Shown: positions 43,849 through 56,800, numbered from the stretch's first letter. The stretch: DNA of 64,000 nucleotides from Flectonema sp. DT1601 (GCA_964019425.1 OZ025797.1:930001-994000), one strand, 5' to 3'. Made by a program: numbers and translations. Notes: a model not told the origin generated them from the letters alone.

Positions 43849-45080
43849 CTATTCAACTACAGCTGTCTGTTGTCCAATAACATTAATCAATAATAGTAAT
43901 GTAATTATTGATAGAATGCTTAAAAAGAACGTGTGGATGGTAAGATATGGAGCAACAGCAGTAAAAGAGTAAAACAGAACATCGAGAAGAGTTCGGCTAG
44001 CAAGTGGACTGTTTTCAGTAGTAGAACGAGGTCTGGTTACTGCATCCACATGAGAATACTCAATTAGCGACATCGCTTTAGTTAAGTCAGAGTTTGTCAT
44101 CTCCAAAAGGCGCTTAGCCTTTGAAAGATAACTAATGTCATTATATTTATATATTAACCAATTACGCATCACCATGACGTCTGCTGAAATGGTGTTGCTT
44201 TTAAGTGCCTTTAAGGTTTCTTTGTGATCTTTAGTCTGACGTAAATGTGTTACGTGATTCTTAAATGAACTGAATATCGCTTCTCGTTCAGTCTTTCCCA
44301 AGCTGGGAATGACCTTCTTGCTGAATACTTGTTTTCTGGGCACAGCGCGAAGAAGCTGTCGAGTGGCTTTTGAACCAAATAAGTCGTCGTACAGATGAGG
44401 GTTTTGATACGGCAAAAACCAAAGAAACTCAACCGATAGCGGTCCATCACAATCCCCAACTGTTTCTTTTGGTAGGCTTGCATTGTTACAGGTAAGCCAA
44501 AATTGCTCAGCGTCTTGTCCATTTTTAAAGCTAATAGCAGCCATTCCAGTATTGTCTTCAATGTGAACACTTTCTACTGCTCCGTGTTCCTCTGCTAGTT
44601 TACCAACAGCTAACTGTGGAATGCTTTCAGGAAGTCCGGCTACTAATACTTCGCAATAAATGTCTTCCATTTGTTTTTGTGTGTAGTCCTTCGTGGTCAT
44701 ACTGACATATCCATTCATGCTGGCGTGAGGAGTCGGCTTGCGCTTTGTCTGTTTTCGTTGTTGTAATTAAATAAATTGACAACGATGGAATAGTGAAGAA
44801 AATAACAAAAAAAGAAGACAACTGAACACACAATAATGTAAGAATTCAATTTGTGCTTAACTTCAGATCCATTTTTCCATTCTTCTACGCAGGACTTATC
44901 AGGGCAGAACATCCACTCCGTGTCTTCATAGTAAGCGTTACTTCTCCATAGCCACATAGCTGACTTCATGTCTAGACGAGCTGAACTGCGAGGATGTTCA
45001 CCACCTTCAATGTGTGATGCAACAAAAGATTCATCTGAAAGTTCACATCCACAAATACAACACTGAAGTGGTGTCGACAT
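43849..45080 (-). CDS. Tail-anchored U1-type zinc finger / RRM-like protein
   Basis: Two exons (45080-44862, 44748-43849) give 372 residues. The 113-bp intron (44749-44861) has a GTTAAG donor and AACAG acceptor and keeps the frame exactly. Residues 7-29 fit C-x2-C-x12-H-x5-H (C7, C10, H23, H29), the spacing of U1/matrin zinc fingers that bind RNA. A CPDKSC pair follows near residue 60. About residues 95-165 look like an RRM (VLVAGLPESIPQLAVGKLAE, then GAVESVHI and GMAAISFKNG). A helical region (about 200-310) ends in a hydrophobic C-terminus of 40 residues (FFLSILSIITLLLLINVI), a likely tail anchor. A start at the internal ATG 44718 would lose the finger. A membrane-tethered RNA-binding protein is the natural reading, but the function is unknown. 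Confidence 0.75.
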
Positions 45081-45090
45081 CGTTCCTGTT

Positions 45091-45517
45091 GAAGAGTGAA
45101 AAAACTTATTTTTAAAAAATAAAAAAAAATTTCACTTTTCGGTTAAAATAGAAAAATAAGACTCCAAAACCCCATCCGGAAGGATGGGTCATGTGTACGG
45201 GTAAATTTTTATTGGGAAGAAAGGTACTTTATTTTTTTTTCTTTCAGGAAAATATAAAAAAAATATGAGAAAAAAAGAAGGGTGATAGTTTGACAATGTT
45301 GAAACAGTAATAAACTTTATAATACTAAAATAAGTAATAAAGGCTAAAACTGAAGAAAACGACAGAATATCAAGCTTCACTTTAGTAGAGCAGCTAAAAA
45401 GCAAAAGATAATGTTTTTTCACTCGTACATAACTATAATAATGTTAGTAATAATTGCAGTCCAAAAAAAGAGAAAAAAAAGGGGGAAAAGAAAAAAGAAA
45501 GAAAAGGATTTTAATAT
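45091..45517. other. Intergenic, one dispersed repeat
   Basis: About 430 bases. The segment at 45270-45320 (GGTGATAGTTTGACAATG, then TTGAAACAGT) recurs at 61963-62005 in the same orientation. A homopurine stretch lies at 45470-45507. No gene is seen. Confidence 0.55.
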
Positions 45518-47807
45518 TTAGTTCTCCTTCTCAACGAAATCATATATATTTCTACAAGGCACTTCAGGGTAAGAAGTGCACAGGATTCCAAATCGTTGTG
45601 TAAGTGCACTACTTCCATACTTGCCTGCGTGTTGTTTTAACTGCTCCTTGGCGCTGTTGATGTTTCCTTCCTGGTATGCAGTGAACATTTGTTTCCATTG
45701 ACGTTCCGGTGTGTCATCCTTACTTTTCTGCTTTTGGTCGTTGTTTGATAGTTCATTTATAAGAATATTTTCTTTAGCGTGATCACCCATTTCAATAGAA
45801 ACATAATCAATAGGACGAACAAGTACTTCTTGACGGCTTGGAGGCTCTACGCTTTGGCTATCAATGATGCAGGCCAGCTCATAAAAACGAGCTAATTTTT
45901 CGAGGTGTCTAGCTAATGGAAGAACTGGTCCTACCGTGATAAACTTCTTCAAAACCGAAACACCAACAATACCAGCAGCAACCTTTCCTGCAGCTATACC
46001 AATGCTGGGAGTGACATCATCATTTCTCATTCTTTTAATTAGTCGCAATGCTACTTCACATGCAACCTTTGCTGCTGCCGCACTGCTTTCAAAAGTGTGA
46101 AACAAATTCCAACATAATGTTATTTGATCAGCTGTTACATCCAATGTGTATGCGCGAGAGTCGTCAATCTCTTGTTCGATACCAGAGATGTACTTATTGA
46201 CTGATGCTTCTATTGCCTTTTGCTTAACAGTTACACCCTGCTCAGGAGAATCCTTATTGAATTGACCAAAATTACAAACCATAAATGTGACATCTGCCTC
46301 AATAGGAGCAAGATGGAAGTCTCCAAATACTTTGGTTGGGTCTCTGAACTTAGAGCTACCCATTGCTCCTGTCATCATGGCTCTTACAGCTTTGATTCTT
46401 GGATACACGTCGTAGAAGGAGCTTTCAATATAAGGAATGCCCTTAGGTTTATTCATGTGATATGAGTCGTCGTTTTTTGATACACCCGAAACAAATTCTT
46501 GCATTCGTGCTCCAGCCTCAAGCAGTTTTCCGTGTTCTTTGAGTATCCCTAGACGATCACTTTCTCTTGCAGAGCTGCTTACGACATTCAATGCGTGAAG
46601 TGCAGTTCCAATTACGCCGATGCCTGATTGGTTTAGGTATTTTATAACGCGTTTTGATTAATTGAAAAACAGAATAACTTTAAGTAATTTGAGTTACGAA
46701 GAAATACGCGCATACAGAGTAACACTACTAGTAATATCAATTCTCGTTCCATTTCACCTTTTGAATGGTTTTCAGATTCAACCATCCATTTGCTAAAAAC
46801 CAATGCCGCATGCTCCATTTCATCAGCATGGTGTCCACATCGTTCTATGACGTTGGTAGAAAAGTGATAATGCGTTTCATAACTCTGACGCAAGGCGGAC
46901 ATGACTTCTTGTGCAGCCATGTTGGTGTCCGAGAATTCTATGAGATCTGTTCGTCTCATATTAGTAGCGGTTCTGTTTTGTTTGTTTTATTATAATTTAA
47001 GTATAAGAATAAAATATATATAAAAATTAAAAAAAATTAAAAAAAAAAAAACACTTTCTGTTTTAAATTAACAGTAGCATACGTGTACGAGCGATGAATT
47101 ATGTCTGCATTCCAGAAATACGCTTCGCTGTCAGACAGTGCAATCATAGATTCTGTGTTGTGATCATGATCAAACCAGATGCTTGAGGCTTGTATAGACG
47201 ACCATGACAAGAGTTTTCTCATGCATCCCAAAAGACTTAGAGTTGCTCTGCCGTGTTTTGACATTGAGAAAGAAGCTTGTCTGCCGGATATCAACGAAAT
47301 GCCTCTAATAATTGTAGCATAGCCACCAACCAGATTGGTTGCAACTTTAAATCTATCTGAATTCTCACTGTGTTCCGCAATAGAACGAAGTTCCAGCAAT
47401 AATACTCTTTTTAAAATCTTCATAAAAATACCTAATTCTTTGATGTCGTGAAGTTCATGTTCCGCTTTTCCGCTTTTAAAATGAATTTCTATCATTTTCG
47501 ACATGGTTTCATCAACCTTTGCTTGCTGTTCAAGTAACTCCGTATTTGATGTGTGATGACCTCGTGTTACAACATAGTGAATGGTTACTGATTCTTCCTT
47601 AGATAATTCCTCTATTAGATGCATCGCGTATTCCCTGTTTGAAATGTCGACGTCAATTTTCATGTCATCACTAACCTTCGCAATCAGTATAGAAGATACA
47701 AAACAGCAATAAAGCAATACTGGCACTGATACTAACGCTAGTTTCAGTTGAACACCAGGTCGACCGGCTTCGTTTAGAATATCATTATCGATGTGCTTGT
47801 AAGACAT
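45518..47807 (-). CDS. NIT-domain membrane cyclase-like protein, catalytic Asp replaced
   Basis: Three exons (47807-47083, 46972-46716, 46623-45518) give 695 residues. Both introns (46973-47082, 46624-46715) have GTATGC donors, and all phases agree. A first membrane helix (about 20-45) is followed by a long helical extracytoplasmic domain. Blocks such as YVVTRGHHTS, GGYATIIRGISLISGRQASFSM and WFDHDHNTESM recall nitrate/nitrite-sensing (NIT) domains. The second helix (about 320-341) is created by joining exons 2 and 3 (ELILLVVLLC-IGVIGTALHA). The cyclase homology domain covers about 438-580. The first metal Asp is Asn (N445 in MVCNFGQF), while the second seems kept (D493 in TADQITLCWN). AAGKVAAGIVG is recognisable. 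As in the protein at 37724-40321, catalysis is doubtful, so a sensor or regulatory role is likelier. Confidence 0.8.
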
Positions 47808-47825
47808 GGTTTATGTGTGTTGTTT

Positions 47826-50800
47826 CTAAAAGTAATGTTATGTAGCGTTGAAATGTGAAAATAATGTCTTCTTGTAAACTGCTTCACTCCATGTTTCCCT
47901 CATTTCATCTATTTAAATAATAAGTATGTTTACTACTCTCCACGAAATCACTATAAGCAATACCTTAGAGAAGCAGGGAATTGAAGGGGATGAGGGGGAT
48001 GAGCGTGGGAAGAGGAAGAAGAAAGGGGCCGAATAATAATGCTCCCCCACGGTTCCTTGAGGGAACAAAAAGGACTATTTTATTTTATTTTTTTCCCCCT
48101 CTCCCTTTTTCTTTATTTCTTTTTTCCCGAGGGAGAAGAAGAAATCAAGAAATAGAAAGAAAAGAAAAGAATAAAAAAGAATAGCCCTTCCAATTCACAA
48201 AAGAAATTAGGGAAAAGGAAAAAGAGCGAGGAGTGGTACCTGTCTTTCGCAGAATCCTCTGTAGTCGGGTAAAAAACGGTCCTGTTAGTCCCGCGTCTGA
48301 TTGCGATTAATGGAAAAGGACTACAATGTACATTGTAAAAGAAGAAGTTTGGAAAATAAGTTAGCGGCAGCTAGGCATGCAAGGAATTTCTTTTCATTTC
48401 TCTTCACTTAGTGTTTTTTTGCTTCACAGATTACTCACGGTCGGTGTTTTTTTTTTTTTTTTTTTTTTTTTTGCCAGAGAACCTTTTGCGAGTGTTAAAA
48501 TCCCCACGTGAAAGCCAATGGACAAAACGGTGCCACATTCACTTTTTGTTTATGTACTGAATACCGAAATCCGTTAAGTCTTCTATAACTTCCAATGAGA
48601 TGTGAGCACTCAAGGGCCGACAAACGACAAACACCTACCAATACTGTGATTTTCAAGTAATAAAACACGAAATAATAGAAACTTACTTTGAGTGCTGTTA
48701 TTTAACAGAGAAATTAAAAAAGAAAGGACTGGGTTATGCGAAAACGGGGGCGGCGATACCATGCGCGGGATATTCCAATAGTCAAAGGAGAGAGAGAGAT
48801 AGCAGGTTCAATCTTTTTTATGTCTCCAATACCTGACACATATTTATTTGTTCTGACTCGTAAGATTTAATTGCTCGTGTGCTTTTGAATAAGCAGACTC
48901 GTTTCGTAGCTAACTCATTCGCCAATTGTATGGGGTACAGAGATATTGCAGATTGGGATGGTGAGCTCGCATCAGAAACGCCTACTAACAAAAAACAACA
49001 CTTTCAATTTTTTTTATTTTTCCACGAAATATCCACGTTCAGGTAAACCATCTCACCGGGCATGCCAAGAATAAGTTGCTCATACAAGGCTGACTATGTG
49101 TCACAATGTAAAAAAGAATTTTTTTTTTTTTTTCCTTTAAAAAAAACAGGGAGGAAACAGAGTACGGTGCGCAGCAGAAAACCAGCACCATGACTACTAC
49201 TACACGGAAAAAAAAAGAACGAAACGACGCTTTTAAAGCTTAAATCTTTTGACGAGCATAAGACAAGCAGATTACAAGAATGCAGCAATAAATAAGATCT
49301 CATAACGACGGATGCGGCAAGCAAACAGGAAACAGACAACGGAGGCGAGAACACAAGTCAAAAATACGGGAAGTAGTCCTCGCTCCGGCGTCCCGAATCC
49401 CCAGCTTGGGGAGGTCAGGAAAAAAAAGAAAAAAGAATTATGAAAAAAATTACTTTCTGGTAACATCATCGACTTCTTTCGTTAATCTGTCCTCTTGAAT
49501 TGCGGCGTAATAAACTCTCATAAATAGAACTTGAAGGTAGTTGCAACAAATGCAACGTCGGAAATGCAATCCCACAAATGTTTTAAAAAAAAACTTTACA
49601 ACTGTGAAGGGGAAGGGACGGGACAGAATTCGTGAAATTATTGACCTCACTAGTCACTTAATGTGACGGAAAGAATGCCGCAATTCAAAAACAAATTATC
49701 GAAAAGAAGAAGAAAAAACAATACCAACCAACTCAATTTTACTACCCCCCCCCCCGAAAAAAAGAAAATAAAATAAAAGTATACCAATAACTTTACGACC
49801 AACAGACATCGCTGTTTAAAACATTCAATGCGCACCTGACTTGATTGCGATCGTTCACATCGAAACTTCCCACCAGCAGTGAACAAAACACACAACCTTC
49901 TGATGAGCGAATTCTCCTTTAAACGGTGTCGGGATGGGAAAAAAACCCCCAGGAAGTAAACTACTAACACACAAAAATAAAAAAAATAAAATAAAATTCG
50001 CATGCTCACGTAACGATGAAAAAAAAGAGTACAATATCGATGTTGGGCGTGCATTCGGGCTAGGGTGGGACGTATCAGTGAGTGACTGAAAATGGAGGGG
50101 GAAAAAAAAAAAGAAAAAAAAACCGAGTCGATTGTTAAGGCGATGCCAGTACGACCACACAAGTTAATAAACCAGTGTTTCAAAAATTATTGTTTAAAAG
50201 AAAACAATAACCATGACTTGGTACTACTGTTCTGTATTGACCATTAATCTTGTGGCTTCACAGCAGCAAAAAACAACAATCTATCTACAAAAAAAAAAAA
50301 AAAAAAAAAAAAAAATTACGGGAGGCGGATGGGCTGCTCCTTCACTTTTTTGAAGAAGGCATAAAATTAAAAAGAAATTGCAAAAAAAATTAAGTTATAA
50401 TAATATTTGAATTTTTTTTCCTGTTTTTTTTTTACTTTTTTTTTTTTTTTTTCGTTTCTTGTTATTTTGTGTTATATGTTTCTCTTCTTCTCTTTTCTTC
50501 TTCTTCTTCTTTTCCTTTTTTTTTCTTCCCTCCAAGCCCTGTATTATCTCGGACACCCGTCGCAAAAAACTAAAATCAGCACGAGTTCTGTACAGACGTG
50601 CTAAATCTACTGCGTAGCGCAGTAATCAGTGCCTACAACTTCGCCAAACAGAGATAAGAAAATAAGGGACAAAAAAAAGACAAAAAAAAAAAAAAAAAAA
50701 AAAAAAGGAAAAGGAAACCTAAATACACAGAAAGGTTCGGTTTGTTGAATCGGGAAAGGGATAAAAAAGGAGGCCAGACTAAGTAATACCAGATAATGAG

Positions 50801-52365
50801 AAGTGGCAAGGAAAAACCAAGAAGATAGAATACTCTTCCTGAATGTTTCTTTTTTTCGTTTTTTTAATTATTTTATAAAAAAAGCTTACAAAAATTGAAG
50901 AAAAAGGCACACCCCAGGGAAATCCACGGTAGTACTTTTTACACAATCGCTGCAGCAAAGATAGGCACATTCGTTCGTGGGATATGTTCAGCTGTATATA
51001 AATTAGAGACGTTTTTTTCATTTTCTTTAAGTTTTTTAAAATTCTTTTCAATATGCACTTTACTTTTGCCAAACAAAAACTAGTTGGCAAAGCAGGGGAA
51101 AAAAAGGGAGTAAAAAAATTTTTTGGGATGACCTGTGCAGAAATAAATCTGCCATTGTTTTCCATTTTAGAATAAAATCGTATAACCGCACTCTGAAATG
51201 TACACAGTGCTGCTGGAAGAAGGAAAAAAAAAAACAAAAAAATAACTGTAAGTTTTGAGACGAGAGGGTCAACCTGCACCTAAAAACTGTGGCCATGTCA
51301 AGCTGCATGTAGTAGCCGTAAGCTCGTGGCAGAAAGAATAAGATTTGCTAGCGCTTCGGTCAAGTTGTTGTTGTTTTTTTTTTCTTCTTTTTATTTAAAT
51401 TACTTCATACTTTCAAAAAGAAAAGTAACATTCATCGCACAAGAGCCTGAGCGAGCCTACTGCTAGTAATTGCCACAATTAGTAGGCTGCACATATTAAG
51501 GTTGAAAATAGTTTTTTTTGGGGGAAAAACTACAAACGAAAAGAGGGGTGAAAAAAAAAAGTATTAACTATTTAACACTGAGAGCGTGTTACTTGTGTTT
51601 TTTAAGTAGTTCTCTCTTCATTGGTTAAAAAAAAAAAAATAATCATCTTTTGTTTAATAAAAAAAAAAGATTATTGTACGAAGGAGGAGCTGAGGCAGTC
51701 TTGACTTTCAGCACCCCACATATTTTTCCTTTTTTTTTTTTTTTTTTTTTTTCTTTTGTTCTGTTTGTCTTTTTCTTTTGTTTTTTCTCTCGGTGTACTC
51801 TCACATAATGTCTTGCACATTATTATTTTTTGTCATTGTGTTTTTTTTTTTTTTTTTTTTTTTGGTACATGTGCGGGGTGGCTGGAATTCGTATCTTCCC
51901 AAAGAAGGAAAAGGAAATAAAGAAAGAAAAGAGGGAAAATGAATTAGCAATAACCAATTTTAATATGCATTGAGGAGTCACGGTCCCTCTTCTTATTGGA
52001 TGTATGTTTTACAGGATGATATTGCGAATTGCCGATAAATTATTACGGGAATAACTTTCAACCAGAATTTCAAAATGTTGTAAAAATCTGCTTTTTATAA
52101 ATATGGTGATTGAATGCGCCTTTTTTTTTTTTTTTTTTCTTCTTTCGCTTGGTTTTTATAGTTCTTGTAAAATAAAATTTAAAAAAAATATTATTATTCT
52201 TGTTCTTGGGATATTTGATGTGGGAACTAAATCTAAAAATTTTGGGAGGGGTTGGGGAAAATAAGGCAAGAGAAAAAAGAAGAAAAAAACTTCTTGTTTT
52301 TTTTTCCTTTTTTTTTTTTTTTCCTTCCTTCTTTACATTAGAAAGTCTCTGCGAAAAGAAATTAT
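47826..52365. other. Gene-free block (~4.5 kb)
   Basis: No supportable gene. Purine-rich and pyrimidine-rich tracts alternate at 47970-48180. Long T-runs lie at 48445-48472, 51733-51752 and 51841-51863, and A-runs at 50287-50314. A C-run (49744-49754) abuts an A-rich tract. The 177-codon frame at 49650-50183 is rich in Phe and homopolymer-derived residues and is not believed. Confidence 0.6.
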
Positions 52366-53409
52366 CTAAAAATAAAGCTTCTTCGCCTTACTAATAGCAG
52401 CACCGTGACGAGAGTGGCGTGGAGGAGGAAAGTTTCTCTTGAGTTCTTTAGCAGGTTTGCTCTTTGACTTAAAGAAACTGGATTCTGGTCTGGCCAATGA
52501 GGTGAACCAAATTCGACACTTCCAGAATGAGTAACATTCAGCAAGGACTGATCTGAAGTCAGGCTGCAAGTATGGTGAAGTGTAGTAGAATGTCAACTTC
52601 TTTTTGTCTAATTGATAAGACGCGTATCTTACTTTCAATGGAAGCTTCGCACGAGAAACAATTTCATTAACAAGCTCAACAGCAGATTGCTCATCCTCTT
52701 CAAGGTCATGCTGCCAGTAAGAAACCTCTGCATCAGTTGCAGCTCTGGTCACATCACCAGAGCAGCAACGTTCGATATCTCCGTAGTCAGCTTCTGAGTC
52801 GAGTTCTTGAGCAGAGATAATCTTACCAAGATCAGGACCTCTGTCACCTTCAACAATATAAAAAGTATTAACTATCGGACTACTTCCTGCAGGCATATTC
52901 ATGTTATAACGTCCTCTTCTACCATGTTTGAATTCAGCGACCACATCCCAAATAACATTTGCTACCGGAACAGGTGCTGGAGGAGGAGGAGGTGGTACGG
53001 TGTCTAGTAGCTCTGGGATTTCTGGAACAGCGATCTCACGAACTTCCTGAAAATCTTGAATGATATCTTCTATACTGTACGGGTCATGCCTGAATGTTGT
53101 TCTACTGGTACTTGGACATGTACTGATTGTGGATGAACCAAACGTGCTCATAAATTGAGTCTGTGGAGTCAACTGCTGTGGTGGAGGAGTTACCAATCCT
53201 TGCTGTTGTTGTTGCTGCAACTGCAACTGCTGTTTCTCCATTGGGTACAAGTAACCGTCACCTACTAAACCAGCACTTATTGGAGGCAGGTAACCACTAC
53301 TGCTGTATTCATTGTTGTTATAATCAAATCCGTTGTTGGCTACTTGTTGATCCTCAACATCGTATTGATAGAATTGATTACTATTGTTGTCTATATTATG
53401 ATTGACCAT
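52366..53409 (-). CDS. PSP1-domain protein
   Basis: A single exon of 347 residues. Residues 1-110 are Asn/Gln/Ser-rich with a Q-run at 61-70, and 138-150 are a Pro-run. Residues 152-305 match the PSP1 C-terminal region. Key blocks are NTFYIVEGDRGPDLGKIIS, RAATDAEV, the Glu-rich helix with AVELVNEI, then LPLKVRYASYQLDKKKLTF and the closing YLQPDFRSVLAECYSFWKCRIWF. PSP1 proteins occur in bacteria, yeast and, in several copies, kinetoplastids. Some associate with mRNA-regulating complexes in trypanosomes; the molecular role is unsettled. The last 40 residues are basic. The nearest plausible acceptor (ATCTTCAG) lies about 46 nt upstream of the ATG. Confidence 0.88.
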   Translation of the reverse strand: MVNHNIDNNSNQFYQYDVEDQQVANNGFDYNNNEYSSSGYLPPISAGLVGDGYLYPMEKQQLQLQQQQQQGLVTPPPQQLTPQTQFMSTFGSSTISTCPSTSRTTFRHDPYSIEDIIQDFQEVREIAVPEIPELLDTVPPPPPPAPVPVANVIWDVVAEFKHGRRGRYNMNMPAGSSPIVNTFYIVEGDRGPDLGKIISAQELDSEADYGDIERCCSGDVTRAATDAEVSYWQHDLEEDEQSAVELVNEIVSRAKLPLKVRYASYQLDKKKLTFYYTSPYLQPDFRSVLAECYSFWKCRIWFTSLARPESSFFKSKSKPAKELKRNFPPPRHSRHGAAISKAKKLYF

Positions 53410-53875
53410 TATTTAGTTGTTTTGTTGTTTAAGGAAAAGTTGAGAAAAGGGTTCTCTGAAGATGGGGAGGAAAAAAAAGGAATATTTTTGAAATCACTTG
53501 TAAAAACTTCTGCGACGTTCTATCTTGACCACAATGACTTTACTGTTTATTCTGCTGTTAAAAAAAAGAAAAACAAGTGACATAACCAAACACATAAATC
53601 CTCGAGTTAGTTAGAAAAATACAAAACTGATGACGACGAGGGGTCTGGGTAGCCCGCATCAGTAAGGACCTAATCGCTATCGAGCCATAACTCCGAATAG
53701 AGAGGCTCCTTGAAAAAGTAAGCTTCATTGAAAATAGGCCGGCTGAGATACGGCACGGATGAAGGGGGGGAGAAAAAAAAAAACCAGCGGCGAGGTACGC
53801 TTCTCCACGTAAGAGGTGATAGGCACCATATGAGATAGTAAATACCAGTGAAGGACAAGTGAAAAGTTATCGAAG
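53410..53875. other. Intergenic, nothing recognised
   Basis: About 470 bases between the coiled-coil giant's stop codon and the PSP1 gene. A G-run then A-run (53765-53783) is the only notable tract. Confidence 0.5.
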
Positions 53876-56800
53876 TTATGATTTTTGAACTCCTCCGAAA
53901 GAATCAATTTTGGGTAATTGAAATCCATTAACAGGAGGAATGAAAGGAGGCGCTACCACACTAACAGAATCATCAACTTGAATTACAGCATCTGTTGGCA
54001 TACGAGGTTGAGGCGACCATGACTTCGCTCCATGAAGTGGCGCAGATGATAAGATTTCAATAAGTCGATCAGATTGAAGCCTAGCAGCACGTTGACGAAC
54101 ACGTTCCAACTTATTAAGTAAAGCTGGTGCTGGAGTAGAGGTAAGTTGATTACGATACGTCTTTTCAATCTCACTTATTAAATGTTCACTCGGTGTCATT
54201 GAACGACCTCTATAGTTATCCTTTTGAAGTACAGCTGTCTGAATTGTATATAAGTCAGATAATGTACTTTTCTGATCTTTTGTAAAATCAGTTAAACCAT
54301 TTCCATATGGAAGAACAAAGTCACGACGATGATCAACATTTTTGATAACCTTTTCCACAGGGAGAGTTGCTACAACACCTGATGGAGGGGCCTCAGATTG
54401 TTGCACAGATGGGCATATTGGAACTCCTTTGTGAATGATGTGCTTATTTTCAGAAGCCTCTCGATCTCTACGAATTTGATGGATGGTAAGAATATCTATC
54501 TTAGTAGAAACTGACTTAGCTGAAGCTATCTTCCCTTGATGAACTGCTTCCTTGACACGTCGAAGAGCAAAGAATTGCTGTTGTCGACTATTTGATATAT
54601 CACATGTTCGTTTTATCTTTGAGCGATAGTCTGAAACACTAACTTTTCTTAGAATGTGTCTCATGGTGTCTCTCATTACGGCTGCTTGTTGTAGTTTTGC
54701 AACACCACTTCTTGATGCTGTCATTCTTTTAGAGACTGATGCTGTTTCCGTTACGAATGATTTAAAAAGTCTGGTTGTTATCGAGTCGTAGTCGTAGAGA
54801 AGTTGAATACGAGAGTGATTCTCTCTTTGTGATATGATTTTAATCTTTCTACTACTACCACAGTTACGTGAAGTGCTCTTCATTAAAACTGTTGATAACT
54901 TCACAGGAATGTATTTCATAACTGACTCAGTACCTACGACTAAACTCTTTCCTGGTGGAGATGATTTCCTTGTCTCATCTGAGAGTGGTAACAGCAATGG
55001 CATGAACTTTTTACTTCTGGCGGGGAATGATGAATTGTCAACCCATGGTTGTTTTTCTGGACTTAATTCAGTAAGGGTTCCACATGAGGTAACTTCAATA
55101 CCTTTCTGGTGGTTGTTGTTGCGGTGATGAGATCGTTTCTTTACAGGACTTGTTGTTCTAACAAAGTGACCTTGACGTCTATGTTCAAGAGTATCAGTAA
55201 AGGATGTCTGAGCAAAACAAGCTGAAGGACTACCGATATCTTCAACAACACCAAACCCTCCGAGAAGTTCTGGAGTTCTCGGTTTTCTTTCAGGACTTCG
55301 CAACGTCCCACCAGGAGGTTGTGAATTCATATAAAACGGAGATGCCTCTAACACCGTGTCATGGTGTTGAGGAATTGAAGTTGCAAGCACCAGTTGATTT
55401 TCCAACACCTGAACTTCACTTTGTAATTGAGTTACATTTTCTCGATGTTCATGAACTGCTGAGTCTACTGAGGTCGCTACTGCTGTTGTTAATTTATTTT
55501 GGATTACTTCAATAATTTGATTGTGATGAGTGTCGTAGTCTACCTTACGAGATACTACTTCACTCTTTAGATTGTTTAAATCTGATTTAATATTTTTAGC
55601 ATCAGTGCGAAGACGATCTTGTTCTGCAATAAGGATATCACGATGTTGTTTTGAAAGAACAGATTCTTGTTGTGGTATCAGAAATGGATCAACTACCGGC
55701 TTCTCAAAGCTATCTTCAGTACTACTTGACGGAGGTGACTCTTGTGGATCTGCCTGTTTATTGTTTTCATTGTCAGTTTCAGGTGTCACTGTCCGAGTAG
55801 CTTTTCTTGACAATAACTCCTTTCTCATGAGCATTGCAAATTTCTTTCCCGTAGTCGCTGCATCCAACATATCCTCAACTCTCTTTTGAATTGATGTCCT
55901 GTGCTGTGCTCTTGCTTTTTCAAACTCTTCTTTCTTGCGCCTTTCTTTATCTTCTTCAGTTCGTTTTCTTCCTGACTCTATCTGAGCTGCTATTAGTGAT
56001 TTTCTCATCCCCGAACAGGCTGTTGGAATCCTTATCATACCCGAAGGAATACCTTGAAGTGCTTCGGGATCAGTGACATTGGTGTCTGGTTTTAGGAAAT
56101 TCGCTGCTATTAAATCAGAGTTTTGAATTGAATATAAATCAGCCAACTGCTGCAATGATTCTCCTTCAGCAATAAGATGTTCGAAGAATTCTTGTTGACG
56201 GGTAATTGATAACTGACTCATAGTAGTTAGTTGACTAAGTGTATCATTCGTCATCGGAACTACTATCGCAATTTGATCATCTCCGTAGTGAGGTAGAGAG
56301 TTTAAGACTTCCTGATCATTCGCATCAAACAGTTGTTGTTGTGTTACGGAAAATCTCTCACACAGTGATGGTATTGTATCACCATCTTCAGTTACATAAA
56401 TAAACACTGCTTGTGAACCTGTAGGAACTAGATTAGCAATACGTAATGCATCACTTAACCTTGTCTGAAGTAGTTCTATTTCTCTCATGTGTCCGTATTT
56501 TACTCCGACTATCTCATGTTCCAACTTGTCAATGTTGTCTCTTAAATTATTTATCTCACTCGCACTCTGAGATTGAGTAGATTGAACTTCCTTTTCAAAA
56601 GCTTCTATTTTTGTATTATTTTCGCTGAGTTTTTCTCGTAAGTCAGATTGAATAGAGAGGGCTTCTTCATTCATTTGTTGGATGTGAAGAGTTTGACGAT
56701 CTTGACACTCAGCGTATTCCTGTTGAAGCTGAGTATGAGTCGTCGATAACACTACAAGTTGATTCCTTAAATCGTTTACCACAGATTCATCAATACATGG

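Noticed and set aside
44627-44718. Independent gene starting at the ATG at 44718
   Set aside because: Splicing of 44749-44861 joins the upstream zinc-finger exon in frame through TKRKPTPHAS, and no separate acceptor with a suitable leader precedes 44718.
46589-46591. Separate cyclase-domain gene starting at 46591
   Set aside because: The codon there is TTG, not ATG. Splicing to the exon ending at 46716 completes a transmembrane helix and keeps the frame.
49650-50183. Minus-strand open frame of 177 codons in the 47.8-52.4 kb block
   Set aside because: It is rich in Phe, Ser and Leu from T-rich DNA, crosses homopolymers and has no domain. It resembles random AT-rich frames elsewhere in the block.
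50779-51279. Minus-strand open frame of 166 codons
   Set aside because: Its composition is driven by T-runs (Phe stretches), with no domain and no repeat of codon periodicity.
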